This document shows, one piece after another, positions 8,490-17,827 of a DNA stretch of 64,000 bases. A program made the translations under genes and the position numbers. Below the pieces are notes generated by a model that saw nothing but the letters and a program-made list of their open reading frames with translations, ran no database searches and was not told where the DNA came from. Source of the DNA: Pseudomonadota bacterium (lineage in GTDB: Bacteria > Desulfobacterota > Desulfobacteria > Desulfobacterales > Desulfolunaceae); the NCBI GenBank assembly GCA_018818835.1, contig JAHIRD010000110.1, positions 26,286-90,285 of the forward strand, written 5' to 3'. Each line of letters starts with the position of its first letter. Within the stretch, counting starts at the first letter, position 1.

Positions 8490-10197
8490 CAATCTCGTTT
8501 CCTTTCGGATCAAACGCATGTACCGCACAGGCCATGCATGGATCATAGCTGTGAACCGTTCTCAAGGCCTCCAGGGGTTCATGCAAATCGGCAATGGGAT
8601 TGCCGATCAGCGATGCTTCCGTGGGGCCGGGATTGCCGTCCTTGTCCCTGGGGCAGAGATTCCAGGTTGAGGGAACCACGGCCTGATAATTGGCGATCTT
8701 GCCGTTTTTGATCACCACCCAGTGGGACAGGAATCCGCGAGGTGCTTCATGTATACCAAAGCCGCTGATTTCACCCTTGGGGTAGACCGGAGGATTGCAC
8801 ACGGACAAATCCCCTGAACCGATGTTGTCCACCAGCTTCTGCCAGTTGGTCAGAGCCAGGTCGAGGATGGCCGCACAGCGGATTACCCGGGATCCATGGC
8901 GACCCATGGTCGACGGGATGGCATTCAAAAAGCCGTTCATGTCCAGATCGGCTGCGCTGCTCACCGAGGTTGCAGCACCCAGGGCGTTGACGTTATCCAC
9001 AAACTGCTTGGTGTATTTTTGGGTCAAGGGATCGCCCAGTTTGTAGCTGGTCAACACCTGGGCCGCCGGTCCCACTTGCATGCGCCGTCCGTCGAACCGT
9101 GGGCTTTTGACCCAGGAGTACTTGCCTTCATGGTCAAAGCCCGTAAAATTGGGCTCGGTGGTCTCTTTGTAAGGATGCAGTTCCCAATCGCCATCATACC
9201 AGGAATGGGCCACGGATTCAGCGACATTTTTCTCGATGTATTTATCCCCGAAACCCTTGACCGCCGTGATCTTATTATCAATCAGCGTTCCGCCCAGAGA
9301 CAAAAACTCCGTGCCGCGAGTGTCCATGGGGAATTCCGGTACTGCCAGCATGTCCGTCACGCCGATGCCGTATGTGGCCCAGGGCATGTACTGACTCATG
9401 ATGGCGCAGACATCCGGAAAATAAACCTGAATAACAAAATCACGGACAGCGTCCAAATAGCCTTTGACTTTGAGAAGGGTGGTCATATTGAGAGCCGTTT
9501 CCTGATTCAGATCAATGGCATTGGCCACACCGCCCACGGCAAGGTTCTGGATATGGGGCGTCTTGCTGCCCAGAAGGCCGACCACTTCATTGGCTTTCCG
9601 GAGATGCTCAAAGGACTGGAGGTAATGGGCCACGGCCATCAGGTTCAGTTCCGGGGTTAGATGCATGGCCTTATGGCCCCAATATCCGTTGTTGAAGATG
9701 CCCAACTGACCGCTGTTCAAGACACCGGTGATTTTATCTTTGACCGCTTTGAACTCGGCTGCGGAATTGCCTTTCCAGTCGGGAGAAATCATCTGGGCGA
9801 CCTTTGAAGCGGCTTTGGGATCGGCTTTGGCCGCCGAGGCCACATCCACCCAGTCCAGGGCGGATAAGGTATAAAAATGTGAAATATGGTCAAAAATCGA
9901 ATGGGCAGCAACAATGATATTCCGGATCATCTGGGCATTGATGGGGACATCCAGATCCAGGGCATTTTCCACGGCCCGCACTGATGCCAGGGCATGGACG
10001 GTGGTGCACACACCACAGAACCTTTGGGTAAAAATCCAGGCTTCTCCCGGATCTTTTCCCATGAGAATCTGTTCGATCCCCCGGAACATGGTGCCCGCAG
10101 ACCACGCATCAATGATCCGACCATCCTTGACCTTGATATCAACTCTTAAATGGCCCTCAATACGTGAAATGGGGTCTATGGTTATAATTTTTGACAT
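8467..10197 (-). CDS. hybC: [NiFe] hydrogenase large subunit, Hyb type (group 1)
   Basis: This 576-residue catalytic subunit begins MSKIITIDPISRIEGHLRV. It carries the L1 Ni-binding motif RFCGVCTTVHAL (about residue 60) and the L2 motif DPCMACAVH near the C terminus, with a short extension DPKGNEIGKGKTRT that the protease removes. All four Ni ligands are Cys, so this hydrogenase is not a [NiFeSe] enzyme. AAAGGAG precedes the start. It has no export signal of its own and would be carried across the membrane with the Tat-signalled small subunit. It is the fourth gene of hybO-A-B-C-D. Confidence 0.97.
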   Translation of the reverse strand: MSKIITIDPISRIEGHLRVDIKVKDGRIIDAWSAGTMFRGIEQILMGKDPGEAWIFTQRFCGVCTTVHALASVRAVENALDLDVPINAQMIRNIIVAAHSIFDHISHFYTLSALDWVDVASAAKADPKAASKVAQMISPDWKGNSAAEFKAVKDKITGVLNSGQLGIFNNGYWGHKAMHLTPELNLMAVAHYLQSFEHLRKANEVVGLLGSKTPHIQNLAVGGVANAIDLNQETALNMTTLLKVKGYLDAVRDFVIQVYFPDVCAIMSQYMPWATYGIGVTDMLAVPEFPMDTRGTEFLSLGGTLIDNKITAVKGFGDKYIEKNVAESVAHSWYDGDWELHPYKETTEPNFTGFDHEGKYSWVKSPRFDGRRMQVGPAAQVLTSYKLGDPLTQKYTKQFVDNVNALGAATSVSSAADLDMNGFLNAIPSTMGRHGSRVIRCAAILDLALTNWQKLVDNIGSGDLSVCNPPVYPKGEISGFGIHEAPRGFLSHWVVIKNGKIANYQAVVPSTWNLCPRDKDGNPGPTEASLIGNPIADLHEPLEALRTVHSYDPCMACAVHAFDPKGNEIGKGKTRT

Positions 10198-10200
10198 CGA

Positions 10201-11367
10201 TTATCTCCTTTCCTTCGCAATAATAGGAAATGTTTTAATGATCATAATGAAAAAGATAAGTTGCAGGCAGACCATGCCCAGGGATATGGACAGTTCGGGG
10301 ACCGATGGGAAATAGGTCACACCCGGAACCGGATGGAATCCGATGATATAGACGTTGAGGCGGTACAGGGACCCTGCTGCCATGATCAGACAGCTCCCCA
10401 GGAAAATATTGTTCGGTTTCATCCGAACCTGATCGTTTCTCACACACCAGAGCCCGCCCACCATGAGCAGCATTTCCGTCCAGAACGAGATGCTGTCCAA
10501 ATTACCTTTAAAGGCCAGGGCCATGGCCCCGGATCTGAGCACTTCGCTCATCCTCAGGACTAAAAACACAAACATGATCATGAACATGACCTTGGCCAGC
10601 TGGCTGAGGATTTCCATGTGCTGGGTTTCCTTGTAATCGTGGGACACCAGCATTTCTGTCACGATCACGCAGCCGTATCCCATGGCCATGCATGAAATCA
10701 GGTGATGGAGGGAAATCAGCGGGCTCTGCCAGAGCGGGCTGATTTTCTGGCCCATGACCACGGCCAGGCCGCCGAGACCCGATTGGTGCATGGTGGGAAG
10801 CAGGATTCCCAGGGAAATGATCAAAAACAAAAATCGATCAAGAAAGGCATAGAGTTTATCGAGAACGACCCGCAGCCGCCCCTCCACATGGGAAAACTTT
10901 TCAATGATGGCCGGGGCGATTTCCAGGGAAAGAACACCGATATAGGTCATGACGCAAAGCCCCACTTCGAAAAGCACCGAGTTTCCCTGCCAGTATTTGG
11001 GTATCAGAAAGTTGAACAGGCCCCAATACCGCCCCACATCGTAAAACAGGGAAAAGCCGGCAAAGGAGTAGCCCAGCAAGGATATAAGCAGGGCCGGACG
11101 GACGTAACGATGGTAGTGCCCCTGGTTGAACAGGTACACGGTAAAGGCACAGGCATAACCACCGCAGACCAGGGCCGCCCCCACGATCACGTTGATCACT
11201 TTCCAGATCCCCCAGGGCATGTAATTGGACAGGTTGGATACGGCACCGATGCCGTAGATGTAACGAACGAACAGGAAGTAGATACCGGCCCCGGCGACGA
11301 ACAGCATTAAAATCACCGATGGTGTCAGTATTTTTCCCCCTAAGGGTTTGGCATTGACATGAGCCAT
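10201..11367 (-). CDS. hybB: HybB/NrfD-family integral membrane quinone-linked subunit
   Basis: This 388-residue polytopic protein has about ten hydrophobic segments, from ILTPSVILMLFVAGAGIYFL near the N terminus to a C-terminal ISLGMVCLQLIFFIMIIKTF. It belongs to the NrfD/PsrC family, which exchanges electrons and protons with the quinone pool without haem. GGAGG precedes the start and the gene sits three bases from hybC. Together with HybA it should connect periplasmic hydrogen oxidation to menaquinone. Confidence 0.93.
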   Translation of the reverse strand: MAHVNAKPLGGKILTPSVILMLFVAGAGIYFLFVRYIYGIGAVSNLSNYMPWGIWKVINVIVGAALVCGGYACAFTVYLFNQGHYHRYVRPALLISLLGYSFAGFSLFYDVGRYWGLFNFLIPKYWQGNSVLFEVGLCVMTYIGVLSLEIAPAIIEKFSHVEGRLRVVLDKLYAFLDRFLFLIISLGILLPTMHQSGLGGLAVVMGQKISPLWQSPLISLHHLISCMAMGYGCVIVTEMLVSHDYKETQHMEILSQLAKVMFMIMFVFLVLRMSEVLRSGAMALAFKGNLDSISFWTEMLLMVGGLWCVRNDQVRMKPNNIFLGSCLIMAAGSLYRLNVYIIGFHPVPGVTYFPSVPELSISLGMVCLQLIFFIMIIKTFPIIAKERR

Positions 11368-11370
11368 GGT

Positions 11371-12264
11371 TTATTCCTCCGTTTTCTTGTGCGATTTCCG
11401 GATATTCCGGAATGCGGCTATGGCCAGACCAATGTAAATCACAATGGGAGCAACCATATTTTGATAGATGGTATGTTGAATGCCTTCGCTGATTCGGGCC
11501 GACGAATACTCCGGAAGGTCCGGTAATCCCAATTTGTCAAAGGGCACGCCTGCCATATACAGGACACCCGTGCCGCCACTGTCAAGCTCGCCGTAAATTT
11601 TATCCTGAAAATACGTGCCGGGATTTTTGCGGATGCGGCTTTTGGCCGTTTTAATAAGGTCCTGCTGGATACCGAAGGCAATGGCGCCCGTAGGGCAGGC
11701 ATTGGAACAGGCCGTTTGCCCCTTGTCAAGCAAGCCGTTGTTGGCGCACATCTCGCATTTACGTATCCGGCCATATTGAGCGTCAAATTCATATTTGGGG
11801 ATGTTGAAGGGGCAACCCATCTGGCAGTAACGACACCCCACGCAGGCATCAATATTCCAGGTCACCACACCGTTGTCTTGCTTGATCAGGGCCGACGTGG
11901 GACAGCCTGACACGCAGGCCGGATCCACGCAGTGCATGCACTGACGTTTGATAAACGATTGCTCCTGGTCCCCTGTGTAAAGTTTGACAATGGTCAGGGT
12001 TTTGTCCGAAAGATCGATGGGGGCATCCCATATTCCCTGGGGATCGTATTCAAAGGGCATGCCGTTGGCTTTTTTGCAGGCCACCTCACAGGAGCGGCAC
12101 CCGATGCATTTGGTGGCGTCATAAAGCATCCCCACATCCTCGTCGTGGCGGGGCCTCAATTTCATGGCCACCGCGCTTTTGGCGGATAACAGAGGAGCCG
12201 CCATGACACCGACCCCGGCCAGGGCCATCCGTTTAAAAAACTGTCTGCGGTTAGTCGTCTTCAT
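11371..12264 (-). CDS. hybA: HybA-like periplasmic four-cluster ferredoxin subunit
   Basis: About 297 residues. The N terminus has a twin-arginine-like signal (TNRRQFFKRMALAGVG). Four ferredoxin-type motifs follow: CIGCRSCEVACKKANG, CMHCVDPACVSGCP, CVGCRYCQMGCP and CEMCANNG...CSNACP. A C-terminal hydrophobic anchor (VIYIGLAIAAFRNI) ends the protein. It carries electrons from the small subunit to HybB. The ATG at 12264 was preferred over 12273 because the GAGG site is at usable distance only from 12264. It overlaps the 3' end of hybO by 14 bases. Confidence 0.93.
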   Translation of the reverse strand: MKTTNRRQFFKRMALAGVGVMAAPLLSAKSAVAMKLRPRHDEDVGMLYDATKCIGCRSCEVACKKANGMPFEYDPQGIWDAPIDLSDKTLTIVKLYTGDQEQSFIKRQCMHCVDPACVSGCPTSALIKQDNGVVTWNIDACVGCRYCQMGCPFNIPKYEFDAQYGRIRKCEMCANNGLLDKGQTACSNACPTGAIAFGIQQDLIKTAKSRIRKNPGTYFQDKIYGELDSGGTGVLYMAGVPFDKLGLPDLPEYSSARISEGIQHTIYQNMVAPIVIYIGLAIAAFRNIRKSHKKTEE

Positions 12265-13369
12265 GGGTATCATCCTCGCTGTTTTTAAGGCTGATTGTCT
12301 TGGTGGCCACGGCGGTCACAACAGACCCGAGGACAGCACCGGCGATCCCTGTGGCCAAGGGACTGATTTTCTTGTTCCCCGGTTCCACGGGCCGGGGATA
12401 GACTTGGGGCGGTGTGGCGGTGGTCACCATGTCGGAGACTTCAAACAAAGGCTTGGTGAAGCCCACACCCTTTTCAATGCATCCGAAGCAGGGGTGGCCA
12501 ATGGACACCGGCCACCTTTTTTCTGCATTGAACCCCTGTTCAGGGCAGTTGCCATAGGTGCTGGGACCTTTGCAGCCGAGTTTGTAAAGACAGTAGCCTT
12601 TCCGGTGGCCCTCATCGCCGAAGGCGTTTGCAAACCGGCCGCTGTCAAAGTGGGCCCTGCGCTCACACTGATCGTGAATCAGGGTTCCGTAGGCAAATTT
12701 CGGGCGGTTTTGGCTGTCGAGGGTAGGGACGCCGTACATCAGATAATGAACCACCGTGGACAGAAAGTTATGGGGATTGGGCGGACATCCCGGAACGTTA
12801 ATCACCGGCTTTTCGATCTGCATCGCATTTAATGTGGTGAGCACACCCTGGGCTCCCGTGGGATTGGGACCCGCAGATGGGATGCCCCCCCAGGCCGCAC
12901 AGGAGCCGATGGCTATGATCGCCGCGGCATTGGTGGCCGTTTTTTTGAGAATGCTGGCAGCCGTCTGTCCGCTGATGGTGCAGTAATTCCCCCCGGCTTT
13001 CGTAGGAATGGACCCTTCCACCACCAGCACATATTTGTTTCTGTACCTCTCCATGGCCCGGACCAGATTATCTTCAATCTGATGGCCCGATGCGGCAAAC
13101 AGGGTTTCATGGTATTCCAGGGAAATAATATTAAGGATCAAATCCGCGACATCGGGTTCGGTGGACCGAAGCAGGGATTCCGTGCATCCGGTGCACTCCT
13201 GGAAATGCAGCCAGATCACTGCGGGTTTTTCTTTTTTCGCAAACGCCTGGCACAAATCCGGAACCACGGCTGTGGATAGCCCGAGCACAGCGGCTGTCGT
13301 TGCGGATAGTTTCATGAAATCACGGCGATTCATGGGTTTATTAAGAACCATTCGTCTATTACCAGCCAT
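12251..13369 (-). CDS. hybO: [NiFe] hydrogenase small subunit, Tat-exported, membrane-anchored
   Basis: This 372-residue subunit has a Tat signal (MNRRDFMKLSATTAAVLG, about residues 13-30). The proximal cluster motif is HFQECTGCTESLLR, and GCPPNPHNF and further Cys/His ligands follow. Near the C terminus is a hydrophobic anchor (SPLATGIAGAVLGSVVTAVA). It forms the electron chain from the NiFe site to HybA. Start 13369 has AGAGG upstream. It is the first gene of the hyb operon and is divergent from hypA across about 620 bases. Confidence 0.95.
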   Translation of the reverse strand: MAGNRRMVLNKPMNRRDFMKLSATTAAVLGLSTAVVPDLCQAFAKKEKPAVIWLHFQECTGCTESLLRSTEPDVADLILNIISLEYHETLFAASGHQIEDNLVRAMERYRNKYVLVVEGSIPTKAGGNYCTISGQTAASILKKTATNAAAIIAIGSCAAWGGIPSAGPNPTGAQGVLTTLNAMQIEKPVINVPGCPPNPHNFLSTVVHYLMYGVPTLDSQNRPKFAYGTLIHDQCERRAHFDSGRFANAFGDEGHRKGYCLYKLGCKGPSTYGNCPEQGFNAEKRWPVSIGHPCFGCIEKGVGFTKPLFEVSDMVTTATPPQVYPRPVEPGNKKISPLATGIAGAVLGSVVTAVATKTISLKNSEDDTHEDD

Positions 13370-13462
13370 AGAAACCTCTCAATGTATTAAAATTTAATAA
13401 CAATAGGGAACTCCACGGGACCAAGGCCAACTCGGGCCTCGATCCGGCCAAAATGTGCGGAC

Positions 13463-13487
13463 ATCACAGATTCCGGAAATCTGTGAT
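13463..13487. repeat. Perfect 10-bp inverted repeat in the hyb leader
   Basis: Arms ATCACAGATT and AATCTGTGAT flank a 5-base centre (CCGGA). It lies about 95 bases upstream of the hybO start, inside the predicted leader of the hyb transcript. It could be an RNA hairpin or a protein-binding site. There is no run of T to make it a terminator. Confidence 0.6.
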
Positions 13488-13644
13488 CATCCATGATTGA
13501 CCCATAGAGAGGCGTGCCTTTTCGGATTGACAACAGTCAGGCAAGGCCGCGCCTACTCAGGGAACATGCGGTTATTGGTGTTTTCCATCAGATATCGCAA
13601 CATTTATTCTTTCCTCGCAGGTTGATAAAAAAAAATCAAGCGAA

Positions 13645-13755
13645 TTGTGCAATGTAATCAAAATTATTTATTTTTGACATTTTATGCGAATTGTGCAACA
13701 TGTGCAATATATGTTATATTGTTAAACAAATTCAGAGAGTTGAAATTGTGTGCAA
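13645..13755. promoter_or_regulatory. TTGTGCAA motif cluster and candidate divergent promoters
   Basis: TTGTGCAA occurs at 13645-13652 and 13691-13698, and near-copies at 13701-13707 and 13746-13755. For the leftward hyb operon, TTGCAC (13702-13707, minus strand), a 17-base spacer and TAAAAT (13679-13684) make a plausible sigma-70 promoter. For the rightward hyp operon, TTGTGC (13691-13696) is followed by TATATT (13715-13720). The motif overlaps both promoters, so its binder could control both operons together. Confidence 0.4.
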
Positions 13756-13989
13756 TAAGGTGCGTGGGCCAACAGGCCTTTTCAGGGTAACTTCTGGCAT
13801 TGACGTAAAAAACGACTGGTGATAAAGATTAGAACGACACACCACCCAAAATCGAAAGATTTTGTTTTGAAATGTTTATCATCGGTATACCAAGGCTGTT
13901 AATCGTGCTGGGCATTTCCGGTTTGGCAGAAGAGGGCATACATTTTCTCTAAATCGCTTTTATCATTTAATTTTTTGGGAAATAGTCAA

Positions 13990-14340
13990 ATGCACGAACT
14001 AAGTATCGCAAGCAGCCTTATTGAAACGGCCGCAAACCATGTGCCCGAGGGCAACACCCTTCAAGGCGTCCATATCACTGTCGGCGATTTATCCGGTATA
14101 TGCGCCGAATCCCTTGATTTTTGTTTTTCCATCGTTGCACGGGAAAAAGGCCACCCCTCAGCCCGGTTGATCATCACACCCATCCCGGCCCGCTTTCATT
14201 GCCGGATGTGCCTGAAAGACTATGAGGCAGCGTCCGTCTATCATACCTGCCCTTTTTGCGAATCACTGGAGAGAGATATTCTTGAAGGTGATCGATTCAC
14301 CATTGACGCCATTGATGTGGAGGAAATAAACCATGTGTGA
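13990..14340 (+). CDS. hypA: HypA nickel chaperone
   Basis: 116 residues starting MHELSIASSL, the invariant HypA N terminus whose His2 binds nickel; this decides the start at 13990 over the in-frame codon at 13975. A zinc site is formed by CRMC and CPFC in the middle of the protein. HypA delivers nickel with HypB to the hydrogenase large-subunit precursor. It is the first gene of the rightward hypABFCDE operon and overlaps hypB by 8 bases. Confidence 0.96.
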   Translation: MHELSIASSLIETAANHVPEGNTLQGVHITVGDLSGICAESLDFCFSIVAREKGHPSARLIITPIPARFHCRMCLKDYEAASVYHTCPFCESLERDILEGDRFTIDAIDVEEINHV

Positions 14341-15058
14341 AACCTGTGGATGCCCCGAAGCAAAAAACCCGACGTTTGGCCATGCCCATCATCACCCGGG
14401 CACCGCAACCATCACCGTTGGTGAGGACGTGCTTTCGAAAAACAACCTCTATGCGGAAAAAAACCGGGCATTGATCTCATCGCGCGGTATATTTTCCATC
14501 AATATCATTTCCTCTCCGGGAAGCGGTAAAACCACGTTGCTTGAGGCTTTGGGACACCATTTCGGCCAGGACATGACGGTGATCGAAGGAGACGTTCAAA
14601 CGACTCGGGATGCCGAACGGATCATCCGCTCAGGAAGCCGTGCCTATCAGATTCAAACCAACGGCGCCTGCCATCTTGACGCCCACGCCGTGGGGCATGC
14701 CATGGACGATCTGGACCTTACCGGCTGCAGGCTGCTGGTCATCGAAAATGTCGGCAACCTGGTCTGCCCGGCGGGCTATGATTTGGGGGAACATGAAAAA
14801 ATGGCCATCCTCTCCTTGCCGGAAGGGGATGATAAGGTCCTGAAATACCCAGCTCTTTTTTCCCGGATACAGGGCTTGATTATCAATAAAATCGACCTTC
14901 GTGACTATCTTGACTTTGATATGGAAAAGGCCATCAACGAATGCCGGAGCCTCAATCGGCAGTTTGACGTCTTTAAACTCTCCGCCAAAACCCATGAGGG
15001 TGTATCGAAACTCACGGATTACCTTGAACAACGCATGGATTCGTTAAAGGCGTCATGA
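14333..15058 (+). CDS. hypB: HypB nickel-inserting GTPase
   Basis: 241 residues. The N terminus carries a CETCGC metal motif and a short His stretch (HAHHHPG). The P-loop is SSPGSGKTTLL and the G-protein motif NKIDLRDY gives base recognition. It hydrolyses GTP to drive nickel transfer from HypA. It overlaps hypA (8 bases) and hypF (4 bases), so translation is probably coupled. Confidence 0.97.
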   Translation: MCETCGCPEAKNPTFGHAHHHPGTATITVGEDVLSKNNLYAEKNRALISSRGIFSINIISSPGSGKTTLLEALGHHFGQDMTVIEGDVQTTRDAERIIRSGSRAYQIQTNGACHLDAHAVGHAMDDLDLTGCRLLVIENVGNLVCPAGYDLGEHEKMAILSLPEGDDKVLKYPALFSRIQGLIINKIDLRDYLDFDMEKAINECRSLNRQFDVFKLSAKTHEGVSKLTDYLEQRMDSLKAS

Positions 15059-17514
15059 AACACTCCGGATGGAATTTAACGATCACGGGGACGGTGCAGG
15101 GGGTTGGCTTCAGGCCCTTTGTCTATTGTACCGCCGGTGAGTTCGGAATCACGGGCTCGGTTCGAAACACATCGTCCGGCGTGGAGATTCTCGCCTTTGG
15201 TGACGATGACCGGGTGGAGCGATTTGTCCGAAAAATCAAAACATCCCCCCCCCCCCTGGCCGAGATCGTAACTCTTTCATCTGTTCAGCTTCAGGCAAGC
15301 ACCCGTATCCCGTCAGAATTTACCATCGAAACCAGTCAGGAAGGCGCCGCCGCCCATGTCACCGTACCCAGGGATACCACGTTCTGCGAGACCTGCCTGA
15401 CAGAATTATTGGACGAAAACAACCGGCGCTTCGCCCATCCCTTTATCAATTGCACACAATGCGGTCCGCGTTACTCGATTATCAAAAAACTGCCATACGA
15501 CCGGCAACACACCACCATGGCCTCCTTTGACATGTGTGAGACCTGTAAAAAGGAATACTCGGAACCCACCTCACGGCGCTTTCACGCCCAGCCCACATGT
15601 TGCCATGACTGCGGACCAGTGCTTTCCTTTGTGGATAACGAGAACAAGCCCATTGAGACACACGATTGTATTTCAGCTACGGCGAAGGCCCTTTACGAAA
15701 ACACCATTGTGGCCATCAAAGGTGTGGGAGGGTTTCACCTGGCCTGCCGGGCAGATGCTGACGGTGTGGTCGAACGGCTCCGGCAGCGGAAAAGAAGACC
15801 GCATAAGCCCCTGGCCCTGATGGTTAAATCCCTGGAAGAGGCGAAACGGTTTGCCCACATCTCCAAAGCCGAAGAACGGCTGCTTCAAAGTCCCGAACGC
15901 CCCATCGTGCTTTTACGGAAAAACGACCAGTGGGAAAACCACCTCTGTCCTGGCGTTACCTTTATGATTGACACCGTGGGCGTGATGCTCCCCTCCAGCC
16001 CGCTCCATTATCTGCTGCTGGAAAAAACATCCGATTTCCCGCTGGTCATGACCAGCGGCAACCCGTCCGGTGACGTGCTTTGCTGCGAAAATGATGATGC
16101 CCTTTCTAAATTAAATAGTATTGCCGATTATTTTCTGCTCCATAACCGTCCCATTCATATGCGCATCGATGACTCTGTGATCAGAATCATCGACGACACC
16201 CCTGTCATGGTGCGCCACGCCCGGGGTTATGTGCCCAGATCCCTTCCGGCCCCGATTTCCTTAGACGGCCTGGTCGCCCTGGGGGGCATTCAAAAAAGCA
16301 GCATCGCCCTGGGCAGAAACAAAACCGCCTATGTTTCACAGTATCTGGGAAGCGCCGAACACATGGCCACCATTGCCCATGCCGATGGGGCCATGGCCCA
16401 TTTGGAGGAACTCCTGGGTATCACACCCAAGGCCATGGCCCATGACAGCCATCCCAACAATCCCTTGCTCCATGTGAAACGGCCCCAAGGGCTCCCCTTG
16501 ATCCCCATCCAGCATCACCATGCCCATGCCGCAGCCTGCCTGGGAGAAAACAGCCACCCGGGACCTGCGATTTGTGTGGTCTTTGACGGGACAGGGTGGG
16601 GCGAAGACGGCACCATCTGGGGTGGAGAGTTTCTCATTGCCGACTACAGTCACGTTTATCGTGCGGCGCATTTAAAGGACGTGCCCATGCCCGGCGGTGA
16701 TGCGGCGGTTCGTTATCCCGGTCGGATGGCGTTTTCCATACTGTATCAACGGCTGGGCGATCAGGCCAAGGACCTGATTGCCTGGATGGATGATTCCGAA
16801 AAAAACACCCTGGCCGCCATGCTGGATGCGAATCTCAATTGCCCCAAAACGACCAGCATGGGCAGGCTTTTTGACAGCGCGGCAGCCCTGCTTGATCTCT
16901 GCCGGGAGAGAACTTACGAAGGGCAGCCGGCCATGGAACTGGAAGCCTTGGCAGACCCTTTCGAAAAAGGCGTTTACGACTATGACTGTGACTGGACAGG
17001 CCCCGCCTTTTTGATCGACGGGGCATCCATTCTGATAAAGATGGTGCAGGATATCGCAGACGGGGTTGAACCACCCATGATAGCAGCCCGTTTTCATAAT
17101 ACCATCGCCGCCCTTGCGGCTGATATCGTTGGCCGTCTTGCCGAACAAACACAGATAAACACAGCCGCCCTGTCCGGCGGTTGTTTTGCCAACCGGTTCC
17201 TTTTCAAAGAGACAAAAAAACGCATCAACGCATTGGACATCCAGCTGCTTCATCATCACCATCTGCCACCGGGTGATGAATGCGTCTCCTACGGCCAGTT
17301 GCTCATTGCCGCTGAAACGCTGAAGGGTTCACAAAACGAACAACCGGATTGGTTTAAGGGCCTCCGACGGCCCTTCCGGGGGACCAGATCCCCGCGTTCA
17401 CAGGGACAAGCTTTTAAAATCCGGACAAATGGGTTTCATTACGCGTCGGGGCACGGCGTGCTATACCCAACGGAACCTGTTTGTCAAACTTTTCAAAAGG
17501 CCTACCCAGCGTAG
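15055..17514 (+). CDS. hypF: HypF carbamoyltransferase with an element-encoded C-terminal tail
   Basis: 819 residues, longer than the usual 750-770. The acylphosphatase domain (VQGVGFRPFVY) comes first, then two zinc-finger motifs (CETC...CTQC and CETC...CHDC), a YrdC/Sua5-like domain and the Kae1-like carbamoyltransferase domain. HypF makes the carbamoyl group that HypE turns into the CN ligands of the NiFe site. The family homology ends near residue 757 (CVSYGQLLIAAETLK). From about residue 769 the reading frame runs through a GCCTCCGG repeat element, so the last 50 residues are probably neutral extra sequence. The start overlaps hypB by 4 bases. Confidence 0.96.
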   Translation: MKHSGWNLTITGTVQGVGFRPFVYCTAGEFGITGSVRNTSSGVEILAFGDDDRVERFVRKIKTSPPPLAEIVTLSSVQLQASTRIPSEFTIETSQEGAAAHVTVPRDTTFCETCLTELLDENNRRFAHPFINCTQCGPRYSIIKKLPYDRQHTTMASFDMCETCKKEYSEPTSRRFHAQPTCCHDCGPVLSFVDNENKPIETHDCISATAKALYENTIVAIKGVGGFHLACRADADGVVERLRQRKRRPHKPLALMVKSLEEAKRFAHISKAEERLLQSPERPIVLLRKNDQWENHLCPGVTFMIDTVGVMLPSSPLHYLLLEKTSDFPLVMTSGNPSGDVLCCENDDALSKLNSIADYFLLHNRPIHMRIDDSVIRIIDDTPVMVRHARGYVPRSLPAPISLDGLVALGGIQKSSIALGRNKTAYVSQYLGSAEHMATIAHADGAMAHLEELLGITPKAMAHDSHPNNPLLHVKRPQGLPLIPIQHHHAHAAACLGENSHPGPAICVVFDGTGWGEDGTIWGGEFLIADYSHVYRAAHLKDVPMPGGDAAVRYPGRMAFSILYQRLGDQAKDLIAWMDDSEKNTLAAMLDANLNCPKTTSMGRLFDSAAALLDLCRERTYEGQPAMELEALADPFEKGVYDYDCDWTGPAFLIDGASILIKMVQDIADGVEPPMIAARFHNTIAALAADIVGRLAEQTQINTAALSGGCFANRFLFKETKKRINALDIQLLHHHHLPPGDECVSYGQLLIAAETLKGSQNEQPDWFKGLRRPFRGTRSPRSQGQAFKIRTNGFHYASGHGVLYPTEPVCQTFQKAYPA

Positions 17515-17549
17515 TGAGGGGTTTGGCCCCCGGCAGGGCCGCCGGAGGC
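17360..17549. repeat. GCCTCCGG-ended interspersed element, copy D (overlaps hypF 3' end)
   Basis: It begins GCCTCCGACGGCCC and ends GGCCGCCGGAGGC. Near its right side is the conserved end in inverted orientation (TTTGTCAAACTTTTCAAAAG, then GGCCCCCGGCAGGGCC). An internal GCACGGCGTGC hairpin resembles one in copy G. The hypF stop (17512-17514) lies inside the element, so it supplies the end of the hypF reading frame. Confidence 0.8.
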
Positions 17550-17599
17550 ATAAAAATATATGAATCGGAAGATGAAACATCATAAGGAGGGAAAGCGCC

Positions 17600-17827
17600 A
17601 TGTGTCTGGCCGTACCAGGTAAAATTATCGCCATCTCGGAAACCACCGCAACCATCGACATGGAGGGAAACAGCATCACCGCCGATATCTCCATCGTCCC
17701 GGATGCCGTTGTCGGGGACTGGGCCATTATTCATGCCGGCTTTGTCATTCAGAAATATGATGAACATGAAGCCCTGGAAACCCTGAAACTGCTTCGTGAA
17801 GCCGCTCAAATGGGGGAGGTTAAATAA
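17600..17827 (+). CDS. hypC: HypC/HybG-family maturation chaperone
   Basis: 75 residues beginning MCLAVPGKIIAI; the N-terminal Cys binds the iron-cyanide-carbonyl unit with HypD. AAGGAGG lies upstream. It follows the repeat element after hypF and overlaps the first base of hypD, so HypC and HypD are likely made together. Confidence 0.97.
   Translation: MCLAVPGKIIAISETTATIDMEGNSITADISIVPDAVVGDWAIIHAGFVIQKYDEHEALETLKLLREAAQMGEVK

Larger units (their letters stand above)
13370..13989. other. Divergent hyb/hyp intergenic region
   Basis: These 620 bases between hybO and hypA have no convincing gene. They hold a 25-base inverted repeat (13463-13487), a cluster of TTGTGCAA-type motifs (13645-13755), and candidate promoters on both strands around 13674-13720. 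The AT-rich centre (13621-13740) is the likely control region for both operons. Each operon would have a leader of about 270-310 bases. Confidence 0.6.
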
